A DNA stretch of 64,000 nucleotides from positions 1 to 64,000 of the forward strand of contig NZ_JANRKL010000233.1 of NCBI RefSeq assembly GCF_033763495.1. Reading direction: 5' to 3'. A program made the translations under genes and the position numbers. This DNA is from Haliscomenobacter sp033763495 (GTDB lineage: Bacteria > Bacteroidota > Bacteroidia > Chitinophagales > Saprospiraceae). Positions 7,623 through 16,541 of the stretch are shown piece after piece. Numbering within the stretch: the stretch's first letter is position 1; each line of letters starts with the position of its first letter. The notes beneath the pieces were generated by a model. It did not search any database. It was not told the origin of the DNA and was given only the letters and a program-made list of their open reading frames with translations.

Positions 7623-9878
7623 TCAGCCAAACTCCCTCTTTTCCCCCAAATAAGGTTGTTGGTAAAGCCGTTTGCCTCTTGCCTTATACAACGCATTCGC
7701 CAAAGCAGCAAACACTGGCGGGTAAGGTGGCTCGCCCATACCGGTTGGAGCGATCTCATTTTTTACAAAATGTACGTCGATGGACTCCGGAGCTTCTCCC
7801 ATTCGGATCATTCGGTACTTGTCGAAGTTGCTTTTATCGGGCACCCCATCATTGAAGGAGATGGAACCGAACAAGGCGGTACCAATTCCGTCTACAATAG
7901 CACCTTCACTCATGTTGATGGCCGCGTCTGGATTGACCACGATGCCACAATCCAAGGCGCAACAAACCCTTTTGACCACGGGTTTTCCATCATCCAGCAC
8001 CAAGTCCAACACTTGAGCGCAATAAGAGTTGTGACTGTAATAGGCGGACACTCCCCGGTGCACGTTGGACTGGTTTTGGCCCCATCCTGATTTTTCGCGC
8101 ACCAGTTCCAGCACACCGGCATAGCGGGCAGGGTCGTAATCGTTGTTTTTGCCTACTGGGTTGGTTTTGGCGCGATTCAACAAGTCCAGGCGGAACTGGA
8201 TCGGGTCTTTGCCCATTGCCTCGGCCAATTCATCCAAAAAGGATTGTTCGGCGCTGGCCATAAAGTTGGAACGGGGTGCCCGGAAAGAGCCTACCGTAAT
8301 GTTGCTGTCGATGGTCCAATCCTCGGCGAGGTAATTGTCGATGGCTCCTGCAGGAAAGGCATTCGCGGCCAGCGGGCTTTCCGGGATCCCTCCAGTTTTG
8401 ACGTGAAAGGCGATCAATTGATTGTTGGCATCCAGGGCAGCCCGATAAGTGGCTTGATAGGCTGGGCGATAAATACCCGAGGTCATATCATCTTCCCGGC
8501 TGTAAATCAGTTTGATGGGTGCCTCCATCTTTTGAGAAATAAGGGCAGCCTCCAGAGCCCAATGTGCGTAGGACCGTCGACCGTAACCTCCTCCCAGGCG
8601 GGTCATCTGGAAATCGATTTTTTCTAGCGGCATCCCCAGTCTGGCCGCCAGTGCCTGCTCCGTAAATTCTGGTTTTTGCAGGGGACCTGATAGCTCCGCC
8701 TTTTCCGCCGTTACATGCGCAAAAAAGTTCATCGGCTCCATACAATTGTGCGCCAGGTGAGGAGCGGTGTAGGTCCGTTCGATGATTTTTGCAGCGTTTT
8801 TGAAGGCCGTTTCAGGGTCGCCATCGCGGCGGCGCACGCGAGCGGGTATAGCTGCTGTTTGCGCAATACTACTCTCATGCCGGGCCGTACTTTCCAGGCC
8901 AGCAGGGGTACGCACCTGTTGCCTGGTGCCCAGGCGATTGACCATTTCGGTGCTTTCTGCAATGGGCTCACACTCTATTTTGATGGCCTTCTTGGCCTGC
9001 ATTACCTCCCAGGTGGAATTGCCGACAATGGCGACAACATCAGGGAAATTCAGGGTGTCAAAAAACTGTTTTTCGTAATCGGCATTCATCACCTTGATGG
9101 GAAAAATGGCTTTGATACCCGGCAAATTGCGTGCTGCCGAATCATCAAAAGACTTCAATTTCAGGCCAAAGGCAGGTGGATGGATGATCATGGCGATCAA
9201 CATACCTTCTTTGCGCTGGTCTATCCCAAACAGGGGCTTTCCGGTGATGATTTTGCTGGCATCTACATTTTTGCGAGAGCTGCCAATGATTTTGAAATCT
9301 TTGACCAGCTTCAAAACGACTTCCTTTGGAACTGGAATTTTGGCCGCTGCCGAAGCCATTTCGCCGTAAGTGGCCGATTTTCCGCTGGCTTTGTGGGACA
9401 ATACACCCGCAGCGGTAGTGATTTCAGCAACTGGCACTCCCCAACTTTGGGACGCTGCTTCTTTTAACATTTGTCGAGCCGAGGCGCCAGCCGTACGTAG
9501 GGTCTGCCAGCTTTGGCGAATACCCTGACTTCCGCCGATGAATTGACGGGTGTACAAAGCTGTGTTCAGAGGAGCTTGTTCCACCACCACATCTTTCCAA
9601 TCTACATCCAGTTCTTCCGCTACAATCATGGGCATGGAGGTTTTGACATTTTGCCCACCTTCCGGATTGGGTGCCATGATGGTAACCGTTCCATTATCGG
9701 CAATACTCAGGAAGCCGTTGAATTTGTACCAGGCTTTGGCAGAACTTGCGGGTGCTATGGTTGCAGCGGAACTTTGACAAGAAGTCAGCCATTCAAAGCC
9801 CAGCATCATGCCACCACCTGCCAATGCTGCGGATTTTAAAAAGGAACGCCTGCCGTTGTAAGTTTTTACTGTTGTCAT
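7623..9878 (-). CDS. Molybdenum hydroxylase large subunit, IorB-like (copy 2)
   Basis: A 751-residue paralogue of the large subunit encoded at 4787-7057, sharing long conserved stretches such as HNCMEPMNFFA. It has a twin-arginine signal (GRRSFLK, 9-15), the LGGGYGRR cofactor loop and GMGEP with the probable catalytic glutamate E716. I chose the ATG at 9878, which puts the twin-arginine motif 9 residues from the start; the frame extends to 9935 without recognisable sequence. It is the first gene of the operon, followed by the 2Fe-2S subunit. The two copies probably arose by tandem duplication and may act on different substrates. Confidence 0.87.
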   Translation of the reverse strand: MTTVKTYNGRRSFLKSAALAGGGMMLGFEWLTSCQSSAATIAPASSAKAWYKFNGFLSIADNGTVTIMAPNPEGGQNVKTSMPMIVAEELDVDWKDVVVEQAPLNTALYTRQFIGGSQGIRQSWQTLRTAGASARQMLKEAASQSWGVPVAEITTAAGVLSHKASGKSATYGEMASAAAKIPVPKEVVLKLVKDFKIIGSSRKNVDASKIITGKPLFGIDQRKEGMLIAMIIHPPAFGLKLKSFDDSAARNLPGIKAIFPIKVMNADYEKQFFDTLNFPDVVAIVGNSTWEVMQAKKAIKIECEPIAESTEMVNRLGTRQQVRTPAGLESTARHESSIAQTAAIPARVRRRDGDPETAFKNAAKIIERTYTAPHLAHNCMEPMNFFAHVTAEKAELSGPLQKPEFTEQALAARLGMPLEKIDFQMTRLGGGYGRRSYAHWALEAALISQKMEAPIKLIYSREDDMTSGIYRPAYQATYRAALDANNQLIAFHVKTGGIPESPLAANAFPAGAIDNYLAEDWTIDSNITVGSFRAPRSNFMASAEQSFLDELAEAMGKDPIQFRLDLLNRAKTNPVGKNNDYDPARYAGVLELVREKSGWGQNQSNVHRGVSAYYSHNSYCAQVLDLVLDDGKPVVKRVCCALDCGIVVNPDAAINMSEGAIVDGIGTALFGSISFNDGVPDKSNFDKYRMIRMGEAPESIDVHFVKNEIAPTGMGEPPYPPVFAALANALYKARGKRLYQQPYLGEKREFG

Positions 9879-10058
9879 GGTGGAGAGATTTGACTGCAAT
9901 TTAGGGCTTTTCAATGCATAAAATTCTATTTTCAATTACTCACTTGTCGTTGTACTCGTGCTGTATATCGACCTTTCTGAATAAGGCTACCTGAAACCGT
10001 TCCATTTTCCTTTTACCCGCCTATATTTGTTTATCTCCTGCATTAAAAAAATCGCATC

Positions 10059-11354
10059 ATGAAAAAAACTACTCAACGCATCACACCATTTCTATTGCTG
10101 ATAACTGCCTTATTTTGCTCAGTCTTCAATGCCTTTTCCGCTTCCAGTGAGTACACGGTTATCGTGGAAGCTTACGATTGGGGGCCGGCTGTGAGCAAGG
10201 TTATTTTGGGCCTTGACAAGTCCGTAAAAGTGGTGGACCATAAGGATTACAACGTGTCGGCCACTCGCCATTCATCTTGTGTAGAAATTCCCGCCACTCA
10301 AGCCTCAGGGAGCAGGTCGGTCGTTTTTGCCTATGTTTCCGACCAGGAAGGGAAGCGGGTGGCGGAAGGCAATTACGTTACCCTGGTATTGGCAGTTGCT
10401 CCAAACCTGCCCATTTCTTCACCAATTTTTTACTCCCAAAATCCCAAATGCCGCGGCAACAACTGGATTGAGTACAAACTCTCGGTAAAGGACAACAAAA
10501 GCAATCAGGTTTGGGACAAGGAAAAAAAGCGCATTGTTCCACTGATGGACCAATTTGACCTGAGTGGCAATTACAAAGTGGATGACAGCATTACGCTCTC
10601 TTATGCTGTTTATACACCCCAAGTCAGAGCCTCCAAATCGCCCCTCATCATTTGGCTGCACGGTGGCGGTGAAGGGGGAAGCGATCCGAGTATCGCCATT
10701 ATCGGCAACAAAGTGGTCAACTACGCTTCACCCGAGATCCAGAGCTACTTTGGAGCAGCTTATGTCCTAGCGCCGCAATGCCCAGGTGCCTGGATGCACA
10801 ACAAAAAAGGCATAACCACCCATGGCAAAGAAGACGACATGTACAACCAGGGTTTGATGGCCATGATCAAAAACTTTGTGCGTACCCATCCCGAGATTGA
10901 TCAAAGCCGCATTTACGTGGGTGGCTGTTCCAATGGTGGCTATATGGCTTTGAGGCTGATTCTAGCTGATCCTGGTTATTTTGCGGCAGGCTACATTAGC
11001 GCTTTGGCCTACCAGTCACAATACATCACCGATCAACAAATCAACAGCATTCGCAACGTGCCCATCTGGTTTGTACATGCCAAAGATGATGGCACTACCA
11101 TTCCCGATAAGACAGTAGTGCCAGTTTACCAGCGCCTAAAAGCCGCCGGGGCCAAGAACGTTCACTTTACTTTTTACGACCACGTTGTTGACCTAAGTGG
11201 GTTTTACGGTGGCGAAAACTATTACTTCAATGGCCACTGGTCCTGGATTTATTCGCACAGCAACCACGCCAAGCTGGACTACGATGGTTATCCGGTTAAA
11301 ATCAAGAATAAACCAGTGACGATAATGGAGTGGATGGCGGCTCAGAAAAAATGA
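10059..11354 (+). CDS. Secreted alpha/beta-hydrolase esterase with Ig-like N-terminal domain
   Basis: A 431-residue secreted serine hydrolase. Residues 1-28 form a signal peptide. Residues 31-155 look like the immunoglobulin-like domain found before EstA-type esterases, and residues 175-431 form a PHB-depolymerase/prolyl-oligopeptidase-like alpha/beta hydrolase. The oxyanion segment HGGGEGG is at 201-207 and the nucleophile elbow GGCSNGG places the serine at S291. An aspartate in HAKDDGT and a histidine near the C-terminus could complete the triad. It stands alone, divergent from the molybdenum hydroxylase operon. Substrate unknown; esters of polysaccharides or polyesters are reasonable guesses. 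Confidence 0.8.
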   Translation: MKKTTQRITPFLLLITALFCSVFNAFSASSEYTVIVEAYDWGPAVSKVILGLDKSVKVVDHKDYNVSATRHSSCVEIPATQASGSRSVVFAYVSDQEGKRVAEGNYVTLVLAVAPNLPISSPIFYSQNPKCRGNNWIEYKLSVKDNKSNQVWDKEKKRIVPLMDQFDLSGNYKVDDSITLSYAVYTPQVRASKSPLIIWLHGGGEGGSDPSIAIIGNKVVNYASPEIQSYFGAAYVLAPQCPGAWMHNKKGITTHGKEDDMYNQGLMAMIKNFVRTHPEIDQSRIYVGGCSNGGYMALRLILADPGYFAAGYISALAYQSQYITDQQINSIRNVPIWFVHAKDDGTTIPDKTVVPVYQRLKAAGAKNVHFTFYDHVVDLSGFYGGENYYFNGHWSWIYSHSNHAKLDYDGYPVKIKNKPVTIMEWMAAQKK

Positions 11355-11365
11355 TTTTTTTCACC

Positions 11366-11431
11366 ATCTAAGACACCTAAGAAACACCTCAGGAGCATTG
11401 CCTCCTAAGGTGTTTCTTAGATGTCTTAGAT
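11366..11431. repeat. 3'-end inverted repeat, CTAAGA-type arms
   Basis: Arms 11366-11395 and 11402-11431 are 30 bp each with two mismatches around a 6-base loop. They are built of CTAAGA units (ATCTAAGACACCTAAGAAAC). The element lies between the convergent esterase and acyl-CoA synthetase genes. The arms resemble those at 52228 and 26741. Confidence 0.8.
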
Positions 11432-11452
11432 GATTCAATTAAAAATGTGTAC

Positions 11453-13150
11453 TTAGTATTTCAAATGAAAAAACTCATTCTCCCGCGCCTCTCCCCTACT
11501 CTTGCTTTGCGCCTCATTCGCCCGCAATTCCACCCGCCGGATTTTCCCACTGATCGTTTTGGGTAAGGCCTCCACAAACTCAATGATGCGGGGAATTTTG
11601 TAGGCTGCCAAATTCTGTTCACAGTGCGCGAACAGTTCCTCCGCAAGTGCCTGATCACCCACTAATTCCGGCCGCAAGAGCACAAAAGCCTTCACCGCAA
11701 AGCCCCTTAATTCGTGCGGACTGGCCACCACAGCCGTTTCCACCACCGCATCGTGTTCAATCAATACACTTTCCACTTCAAAAGGCCCAATCCGGAAGTC
11801 GGAAGCCTTAATCACATCATCGTCGCGACCTACAAACCAAATGTAACCTTCATCGTCTTTGTAGGCTTTGTCGCCCGTGTAATACAAGCCGTGTCGAAAT
11901 ACCTGAGTCTTGCGTTCGGGTTCGCCGAGGTATTCCAGGAATACGCCATTTTTTCGACCGCCGTCCATTCGGATACAAATGCTGCCTTCTTCAAAAGGCG
12001 GCTGCTCTACCCCTTCTTCATCGGCAATTACGATGTCGTACAAGAAGGTCGCCTTGCCCATCGAGCCGTATTTGACCACGGTACCGGGCATATTGGCCAC
12101 CAGACAAGTAGTTTCGGTTTGGCCGTAGCCGTCGCGGATGAGGATACCCGTGCCTTTTTGCCATTTTTCAATGATCTCAGCATTGAGCGGTTCACCCGCT
12201 GCCACACATTGCCGGAATTTGAATTGATACCCGGAAAAGTCTTCCAGAATCATCATCCGCAATACCGTGGGGGGCGCACAAAAGGTGGTCACCTGGTATT
12301 TTTCGATGGTTTTTAATTGTTCTTTTGCGTCAAATTTGTCGACCTGATTGGCAAAAATGGTCGCCCCCATGTTCCAGGGCGCAAAGAAGCTGCTCCAGGC
12401 AAACTTTGCCCATCCCGGTGCCGAAATGTTGTAGTGAATGTCACCATAACGCAAACCCACCCATGCAGCTGTACTCAAATGCCCGAAGGGATAGGTAAAA
12501 TGGGTGTGGATCACAATTTTGGGCAGGCCCGTGGTCCCCGAGGTGAAAAAGTAAAACAAGTGGTCATCGGGTCGGGTGAAAGCTGCAGGGGCATCTTCCG
12601 CTTCCTGAGCAATCTCACCGATGGAATGCCAGCCAGCCCGACTGCCATCCACCACTATTTTCACTTTTACCTTCCGGCCCAGCATTTTTTCAGCAGCTTC
12701 TATTTTCTCAGCATTGGCCAGATCGGTGATGACTACCTCGGGAAAAATGGTTTGAAAGCGGTAGGCAATGTCTTTTTCAATCAGGTTGTTTGCCGCTGGG
12801 ATGAGGATCAAACCTCCTTTGATGGCACCAAGGGTAGCGATCCAGTTGGCGGGGTCAAGGGGCAATTGGGTGTATATGCAATTTCCCTGCTGCACGCCGT
12901 GTTTGGTCAGAAAATTTAGAAATTGGTTGGCAGTGGTATAGATGCTTTGGAAGGTATAACGTTTTTCTTTTTCGTTGTGCCGCCAGATGAGGGCTGCGGC
13001 GTTGGGGTATAGTTCCAGGTTTAAGGGGCAAAATACGTCCATCACCCAGTTGAAGAATTCGGGTTGATCCAGGTCAAAAAATTGCAGATCCTGGACTTTT
13101 TCATTGGCGATGGCCTCGCGGATTGTTTTGAAATAGGTTTTGATGTTCAT
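11453..13150 (-). CDS. Medium-chain-type acyl-CoA synthetase (AMP-forming)
   Basis: A 565-residue ATP-dependent acid:CoA ligase of the ANL superfamily, nearest to the ACSM/acetyl-CoA-synthetase-like group. Visible motifs are the P-loop TSGTTGLPK (203-211), the adenine motif DGYGQTET, the hinge region YTGDKAYKDDEGYIWFVGR, and LPKTISGKIRR, with the catalytic lysine at K536. It activates a carboxylic acid to its CoA thioester via an acyl-adenylate. It is divergent from the SDR gene at 13321 across 170 bp, which suggests joint control with the catabolic cluster to its right. The acid it uses cannot be read from the sequence. Confidence 0.87.
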   Translation of the reverse strand: MNIKTYFKTIREAIANEKVQDLQFFDLDQPEFFNWVMDVFCPLNLELYPNAAALIWRHNEKEKRYTFQSIYTTANQFLNFLTKHGVQQGNCIYTQLPLDPANWIATLGAIKGGLILIPAANNLIEKDIAYRFQTIFPEVVITDLANAEKIEAAEKMLGRKVKVKIVVDGSRAGWHSIGEIAQEAEDAPAAFTRPDDHLFYFFTSGTTGLPKIVIHTHFTYPFGHLSTAAWVGLRYGDIHYNISAPGWAKFAWSSFFAPWNMGATIFANQVDKFDAKEQLKTIEKYQVTTFCAPPTVLRMMILEDFSGYQFKFRQCVAAGEPLNAEIIEKWQKGTGILIRDGYGQTETTCLVANMPGTVVKYGSMGKATFLYDIVIADEEGVEQPPFEEGSICIRMDGGRKNGVFLEYLGEPERKTQVFRHGLYYTGDKAYKDDEGYIWFVGRDDDVIKASDFRIGPFEVESVLIEHDAVVETAVVASPHELRGFAVKAFVLLRPELVGDQALAEELFAHCEQNLAAYKIPRIIEFVEALPKTISGKIRRVELRANEAQSKSRGEARENEFFHLKY

Positions 13151-13320
13151 GTTGGCGATCTTCTATTTGAACTCAAAATGAAGGTAAAGAAAAATCAGAA
13201 AACTCAAAGTATTTTTTGCCACCGCATCCAGGATTGAAACTGCACACAATTAGCCCCAAATCATCTACTCCAATTCTGCAACTCCATTTACCTTTACCCA
13301 CCACCAATTGACCTACACAG

Positions 13321-14091
13321 ATGCAGCATCTTTTTGACTTACGCGGCAAAACCGCCCTCGTAACGGGAGCCAGTAGCGGCATGGGTAAAGCCATTGCAGA
13401 AGCTTTGGGGGCCCACGGTGCAAAGGTGATTGTCAGCAGCAATGATGCCAGTGGCTGTCAGGATGCTGCGGAAGAATTCGCTCAAAAAGGAATCTCCGCG
13501 CTGGCCTTACCTTGTGATGTAGCCAATTCTGTCGAGCGCCAGCAGTTGTACACCTTGGCTACCCAGGCGTTTGGGGGCATTGATATTCTGGTCAGTTGTG
13601 TGGGCGGCGCGGCGCCAGGTCCGTTTTTGGACATCAAGGAAGAAGTTTTCTCTCAAACCATAGAACTGAATCTGCACAGTGCCCTGCACCTGAGCCAGCT
13701 CTTTTTGTCGGGTATGCAGGCCCAAAAAAATGGGGTCATAATTTTTCTGGCCAGCATCGCCAGTGTACGTGGCAACAAAAGCATCGGTTTGTACGGCATT
13801 ACCAAGGCGGGTATTGCCCAAATGGCGCGCAACCTCGCGGTGGAGTTTGGCCCCGACAACATTCGGGTCAACGCCATTTCACCGGGGTTGATTGATACCC
13901 CCTTTTCCAAAAGCCTGTTGGAGAATCCCACTTTTATGGAGCGACGACTTGCCCTAACGCCCTTGCGGCGTGTGGGCACACCTGAAGAAATTGCTGGAGT
14001 TGCGGTACTATTGGCTTCACCTGCTGGCGCTTTTATTACCGGACAAAACATCATTGTGGATGGGGGGACGACCATCAGCGATGGGAGTTGA
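13321..14091 (+). CDS. SDR-family NAD(P)-dependent oxidoreductase
   Basis: A 256-residue classical short-chain dehydrogenase. The cofactor motif TGASSGMG is at 15-22, the catalytic serine around S145-S148 and Y158-GIT-K162 complete the active site, and the segment after it (NIRVNAISPGLIDTPF) is typical. In place of the usual NNAG it has SCVGG, a common variation. It is the first gene of a five-gene plus-strand cluster with SMP-30, a second SDR, ABM and cyclase proteins. Its TGA stop (14089-14091) lies inside the arm of a small inverted repeat. The substrate is unknown, presumably a hydroxy or keto intermediate of the shared pathway. Confidence 0.88.
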   Translation: MQHLFDLRGKTALVTGASSGMGKAIAEALGAHGAKVIVSSNDASGCQDAAEEFAQKGISALALPCDVANSVERQQLYTLATQAFGGIDILVSCVGGAAPGPFLDIKEEVFSQTIELNLHSALHLSQLFLSGMQAQKNGVIIFLASIASVRGNKSIGLYGITKAGIAQMARNLAVEFGPDNIRVNAISPGLIDTPFSKSLLENPTFMERRLALTPLRRVGTPEEIAGVAVLLASPAGAFITGQNIIVDGGTTISDGS

Positions 14092-14133
14092 GGAAACTCC
14101 TCAACTTTTCATCTTCTCAACTCCTCAACCTTT
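14086..14133. repeat. Short inverted repeat with CCTCAACT units
   Basis: A 9-bp perfect stem AGTTGAGGA / TCCTCAACT (14086-14094 and 14098-14106) with a 3-base loop, followed by further CTCAACTCCTCAAC units to 14130. The TGA stop of the preceding SDR gene is part of the left arm. The same units reappear at 15171-15309, so they bracket the SMP-30 gene. Confidence 0.7.
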
Positions 14134-14137
14134 ACCT

Positions 14138-15175
14138 ATGTTGATCCAAAATAAACCACCCAATCCACTCAAAGACTGGCAAGTCCAGCGCGAAAACATC
14201 CGCTACCTCGGCCAGGATTTGCAGCGACCAGAATGTATCCTTACCGAGCCCAATGGCACCGTATGGTCGGCAGATGCGCGGGGGGGAGTGATGCAGTTGA
14301 ATCCCGATGGTTCACAAAAACTGGTCGCGCCGTTTTTTGAACAGATTAGTGATTCGGCCAATTCCTACGAAAACCGTTACATCCAGGCTCAAGGTTCTTT
14401 ACCCAACGGAGTGTGTTTTGATCAAAACGGGGATTTCATCATCGCCAACTGGGGCACCAATCACCTCGAACGGATGACGCGCGAGGGCAAAATGAACACC
14501 CTGTTGACCGAAATTGACGGCATTCCGCTGGGTAAAACCAATTTCCCTTTGCGCGACAGCAAAGGCCGCATCTGGTTCACTGTGACGACCCGCACCGAGC
14601 CCTGGTCGGATCAAATCAATACCCGAGCTACGGATGGTTACATTGCATTGATGGATGATAGGGAAGTAAGGATTGTCGCGGACAGTTTTTGTGGCACCAA
14701 CGAAATCCGTTTTGATGACAATGAGGAATGGTTGTACGTGGTGGAAAGCACGGGCTGGTGCATCTCGCGCCTGCGTGTGCACCCGGATGGCAGTTTGAGT
14801 GATCGAGAAGTGTACGGCCCTTCACGGTTGAGTGGTTTCCCGGATGGTTTTGCTTTTGACACTTATGGCAACCTCTGGATTACCCTGATTTTCACTGATC
14901 AGCTCATTGCACTTACCCCGGATGGGGAGGAATTGATGTTACTCGACGACAGTACACCAAGCACCCGCCAGCGTTTGATCGAAGCCTATGAGCAACGTAA
15001 AGTTACCCCGGAAATCCTGGGCGCTACGCAGGGGAGTATTTGCCCCTGGATGGCGAGTTTGAGTTTTGGTGGGAAGGACTTAAAAACAGTCTACCTTGGT
15101 AGTTTGCGGGGGACACGGATTCCGTATTTTGAGAGTCCGGTTGCTGGGCAAAAAATGATTCACTGGAAAAGTTGA
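14138..15175 (+). CDS. SMP-30/gluconolactonase-like protein
   Basis: A 345-residue six-bladed propeller of the SMP-30/gluconolactonase/LRE family, which hydrolyses sugar or other lactones with a divalent metal. Likely metal-site segments are RPECILTEPNG near the start, LPNGVCFDQNGDF, GTNEIRFDD and FPDGFAFDTYGNLW, in the family order. The ATG at 14138 removes an unrelated 56-residue extension that overlaps the SDR gene. No signal peptide is seen, so it is probably cytoplasmic. The stop TGA (15173-15175) is inside the left arm of the following inverted repeat. It lies within the catabolic cluster, where it would open a lactone between the two SDR steps. Confidence 0.85.
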   Translation: MLIQNKPPNPLKDWQVQRENIRYLGQDLQRPECILTEPNGTVWSADARGGVMQLNPDGSQKLVAPFFEQISDSANSYENRYIQAQGSLPNGVCFDQNGDFIIANWGTNHLERMTREGKMNTLLTEIDGIPLGKTNFPLRDSKGRIWFTVTTRTEPWSDQINTRATDGYIALMDDREVRIVADSFCGTNEIRFDDNEEWLYVVESTGWCISRLRVHPDGSLSDREVYGPSRLSGFPDGFAFDTYGNLWITLIFTDQLIALTPDGEELMLLDDSTPSTRQRLIEAYEQRKVTPEILGATQGSICPWMASLSFGGKDLKTVYLGSLRGTRIPYFESPVAGQKMIHWKS

Positions 15176-15309
15176 GGAGTTGAGGCTACCGCAGCGACTT
15201 GGACGCCATTGGCACACCCACACGGTCACACACTAACACACACCCATTCTTGCGGTAGCCTCAACTCCTCAACCTTCTCAACCTCTCAACTCCTCAACTC
15301 CTCAACTAA
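15171..15309. repeat. Inverted repeat with inner GCTACCGCA stem and CCTCAACT tandem tail
   Basis: Arms 15171-15193 and 15251-15273 form a perfect 23-bp inverted repeat: GTTGAGGAGTTGAG followed by GCTACCGCA on the left, and the complement on the right. The 57-base loop is CA-rich. The right arm continues as imperfect CCTCAACT tandem units to 15309, five bases before the next start codon. The inner stem GCTACCGCA is shared with the elements at 50065 and 55738, whose outer arms are different. Confidence 0.85.
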
Positions 15310-15313
15310 CCAT

Positions 15314-16081
15314 ATGCAACGTTTCCTCCATAAAATCTGCCTCGTTACCGGTGCTGGTTCCGGCATTGGCAAAGCCACCGCCCTGGCCTTTGGTCGCGAA
15401 GGTGCCAAAGTGGTCGTCGCCGACCTGGACCTTGAACAGGCCGAACAAACCTGCCAAGCATTAAAAGCCATGCAAGTCGAGGCTTTAGCCATCGCCGTCA
15501 ACATCGCCGTACGGGCTGAAGTGGAAGCAATGGTTAAAGCCACTGTTGATCGTTTTGGTCGCCTGGATTGTGCGGTTAACTGTGCGGGCATCGCTGGCCC
15601 AGTTTCCCTCCCCCTCCACGAGTACCCAGATGAATACTGGCACCAACAAATCAATGTCAACCTGACCGGAACTTGGTATTGCATGAAGTTTGAGCTTATT
15701 CAAATGTTGGCACAAGGCGGGGGGAACATCGTGAACTTGTCTTCCGCAGCGGGTTTGATTGCCCAACCCGAAAACTCCCCTTATGCGGCATCCAAACACG
15801 GGGTGGTAGGCATCACCAAAACTGCTGCCCGCGAATACGCCACCAAAAACATCCGCGTCAATGCCATCTGCCCTACCGCCATTGAAACGCCGATGATCAT
15901 GGAGGGGCGGCGCAAACTGGCGCACAACCCGGAAGCCAAACAGGCAGCTATCAATTATCAGGCGATGAAAAGAATGGGGCAGCCGGAGGAAATCGCGGAG
16001 ATCGCGCTTTGGTTGTGTTCTGATCAGGCGTCATTTGTTACTGGCCTGGCCATGCCCGCCGACGGCGGAGCCCTAGCTTAG
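15314..16081 (+). CDS. SDR-family NAD(P)-dependent oxidoreductase
   Basis: A 255-residue classical short-chain dehydrogenase distinct from the one at 13321. TGAGSGIG at 12-19 binds the cofactor, D37 after the second strand (VADLD) suggests NAD(H), NCAGIAG is at 89-95, the serine is near S143-S144, and Y157-AAS-K161 forms the active site. I chose the ATG at 15314; upstream in-frame sequence is only repeat DNA. It is the third gene of the catabolic cluster and ends in TAG at the edge of the inverted repeat at 16081. Substrate unknown. Confidence 0.88.
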   Translation: MQRFLHKICLVTGAGSGIGKATALAFGREGAKVVVADLDLEQAEQTCQALKAMQVEALAIAVNIAVRAEVEAMVKATVDRFGRLDCAVNCAGIAGPVSLPLHEYPDEYWHQQINVNLTGTWYCMKFELIQMLAQGGGNIVNLSSAAGLIAQPENSPYAASKHGVVGITKTAAREYATKNIRVNAICPTAIETPMIMEGRRKLAHNPEAKQAAINYQAMKRMGQPEEIAEIALWLCSDQASFVTGLAMPADGGALA

Positions 16082-16186
16082 GTGCCCCTTTGGTGCCTGA
16101 GGTTTCTTAGGTGGTAAAGAAAAAAAGCCCTTCGCAGAAGGGTTCTATTTTAACCACCTTAGAAACTTCAGACACCGAAGTGGCGC
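16081..16186. repeat. 3'-end inverted repeat, CACCACCTAAG-type arms
   Basis: Imperfect arms 16081-16118 and 16150-16186 enclose a perfect inner hairpin CCCTTC-GCA-GAAGGG (128-142 in the 16-kb block). The left arm, with GGTGCCCCTTTGGTGCCT, is nearly identical to one arm of the element at 33551, so the two are homologous. The preceding SDR stop codon TAG abuts the arm. Confidence 0.75.
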
Positions 16187-16238
16187 TTTAGAAGGGGAAG
16201 CTGATTTTTCCCTATTTTGCTCAAAAAAAAACAAACAC

Positions 16239-16535
16239 ATGATTCTCGAAGTTGCCACCATCAACATCAAACCCGGCACGAATGCCGAATTCGAAGCCAA
16301 TCTCCAGGCAGCCCAGGCGGTCATCAGCCAGGCCAAAGGTTATCTCGGGCACCAGTTTCAGCATTGTATAGAAGTACCTAGCCGTTACGTTTTACTAATT
16401 CGTTGGGCCAGTCTGGAAGACCATACCGAAGGATTTCGCAGTTCCAATCTGTTCGTGGAGTGGCGGGCACTGATCGGTCCTTTTTTCGATGGGCCACCCA
16501 ACGTGGAACATTTTTCCCTAAAATTTGAAAATTAG
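16239..16535 (+). CDS. Antibiotic biosynthesis monooxygenase (ABM) family protein
   Basis: A 98-residue ferredoxin-like-fold protein of the ABM family. It starts with MILEVATINIKPG, has the helix EFEANLQAAQAVISQAKGYLGHQF, and then a strand YVLLIRWASLEDHTEGF, as is usual for the dimeric fold. Members include cofactor-free quinone-forming monooxygenases, haem-degrading enzymes and proteins without known activity, so only the fold is safe. Its stop is 6 bp from the cyclase start, so the two are co-expressed as the end of the catabolic cluster. Confidence 0.8.
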   Translation: MILEVATINIKPGTNAEFEANLQAAQAVISQAKGYLGHQFQHCIEVPSRYVLLIRWASLEDHTEGFRSSNLFVEWRALIGPFFDGPPNVEHFSLKFEN

Positions 16536-16541
16536 TCCTTT

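Noticed and set aside
8715..9467. Long open frame opposite the second molybdenum-hydroxylase large subunit
   Set aside because: It lies wholly antisense to a gene with clear motifs, has no recognisable domain, and is explained by codon bias of the real gene.
15274..15309. Tandem CCTCAACT units as a possible CRISPR or VNTR array
   Set aside because: No spacers of uniform length and no cas genes; the units are the tail of an inverted repeat.
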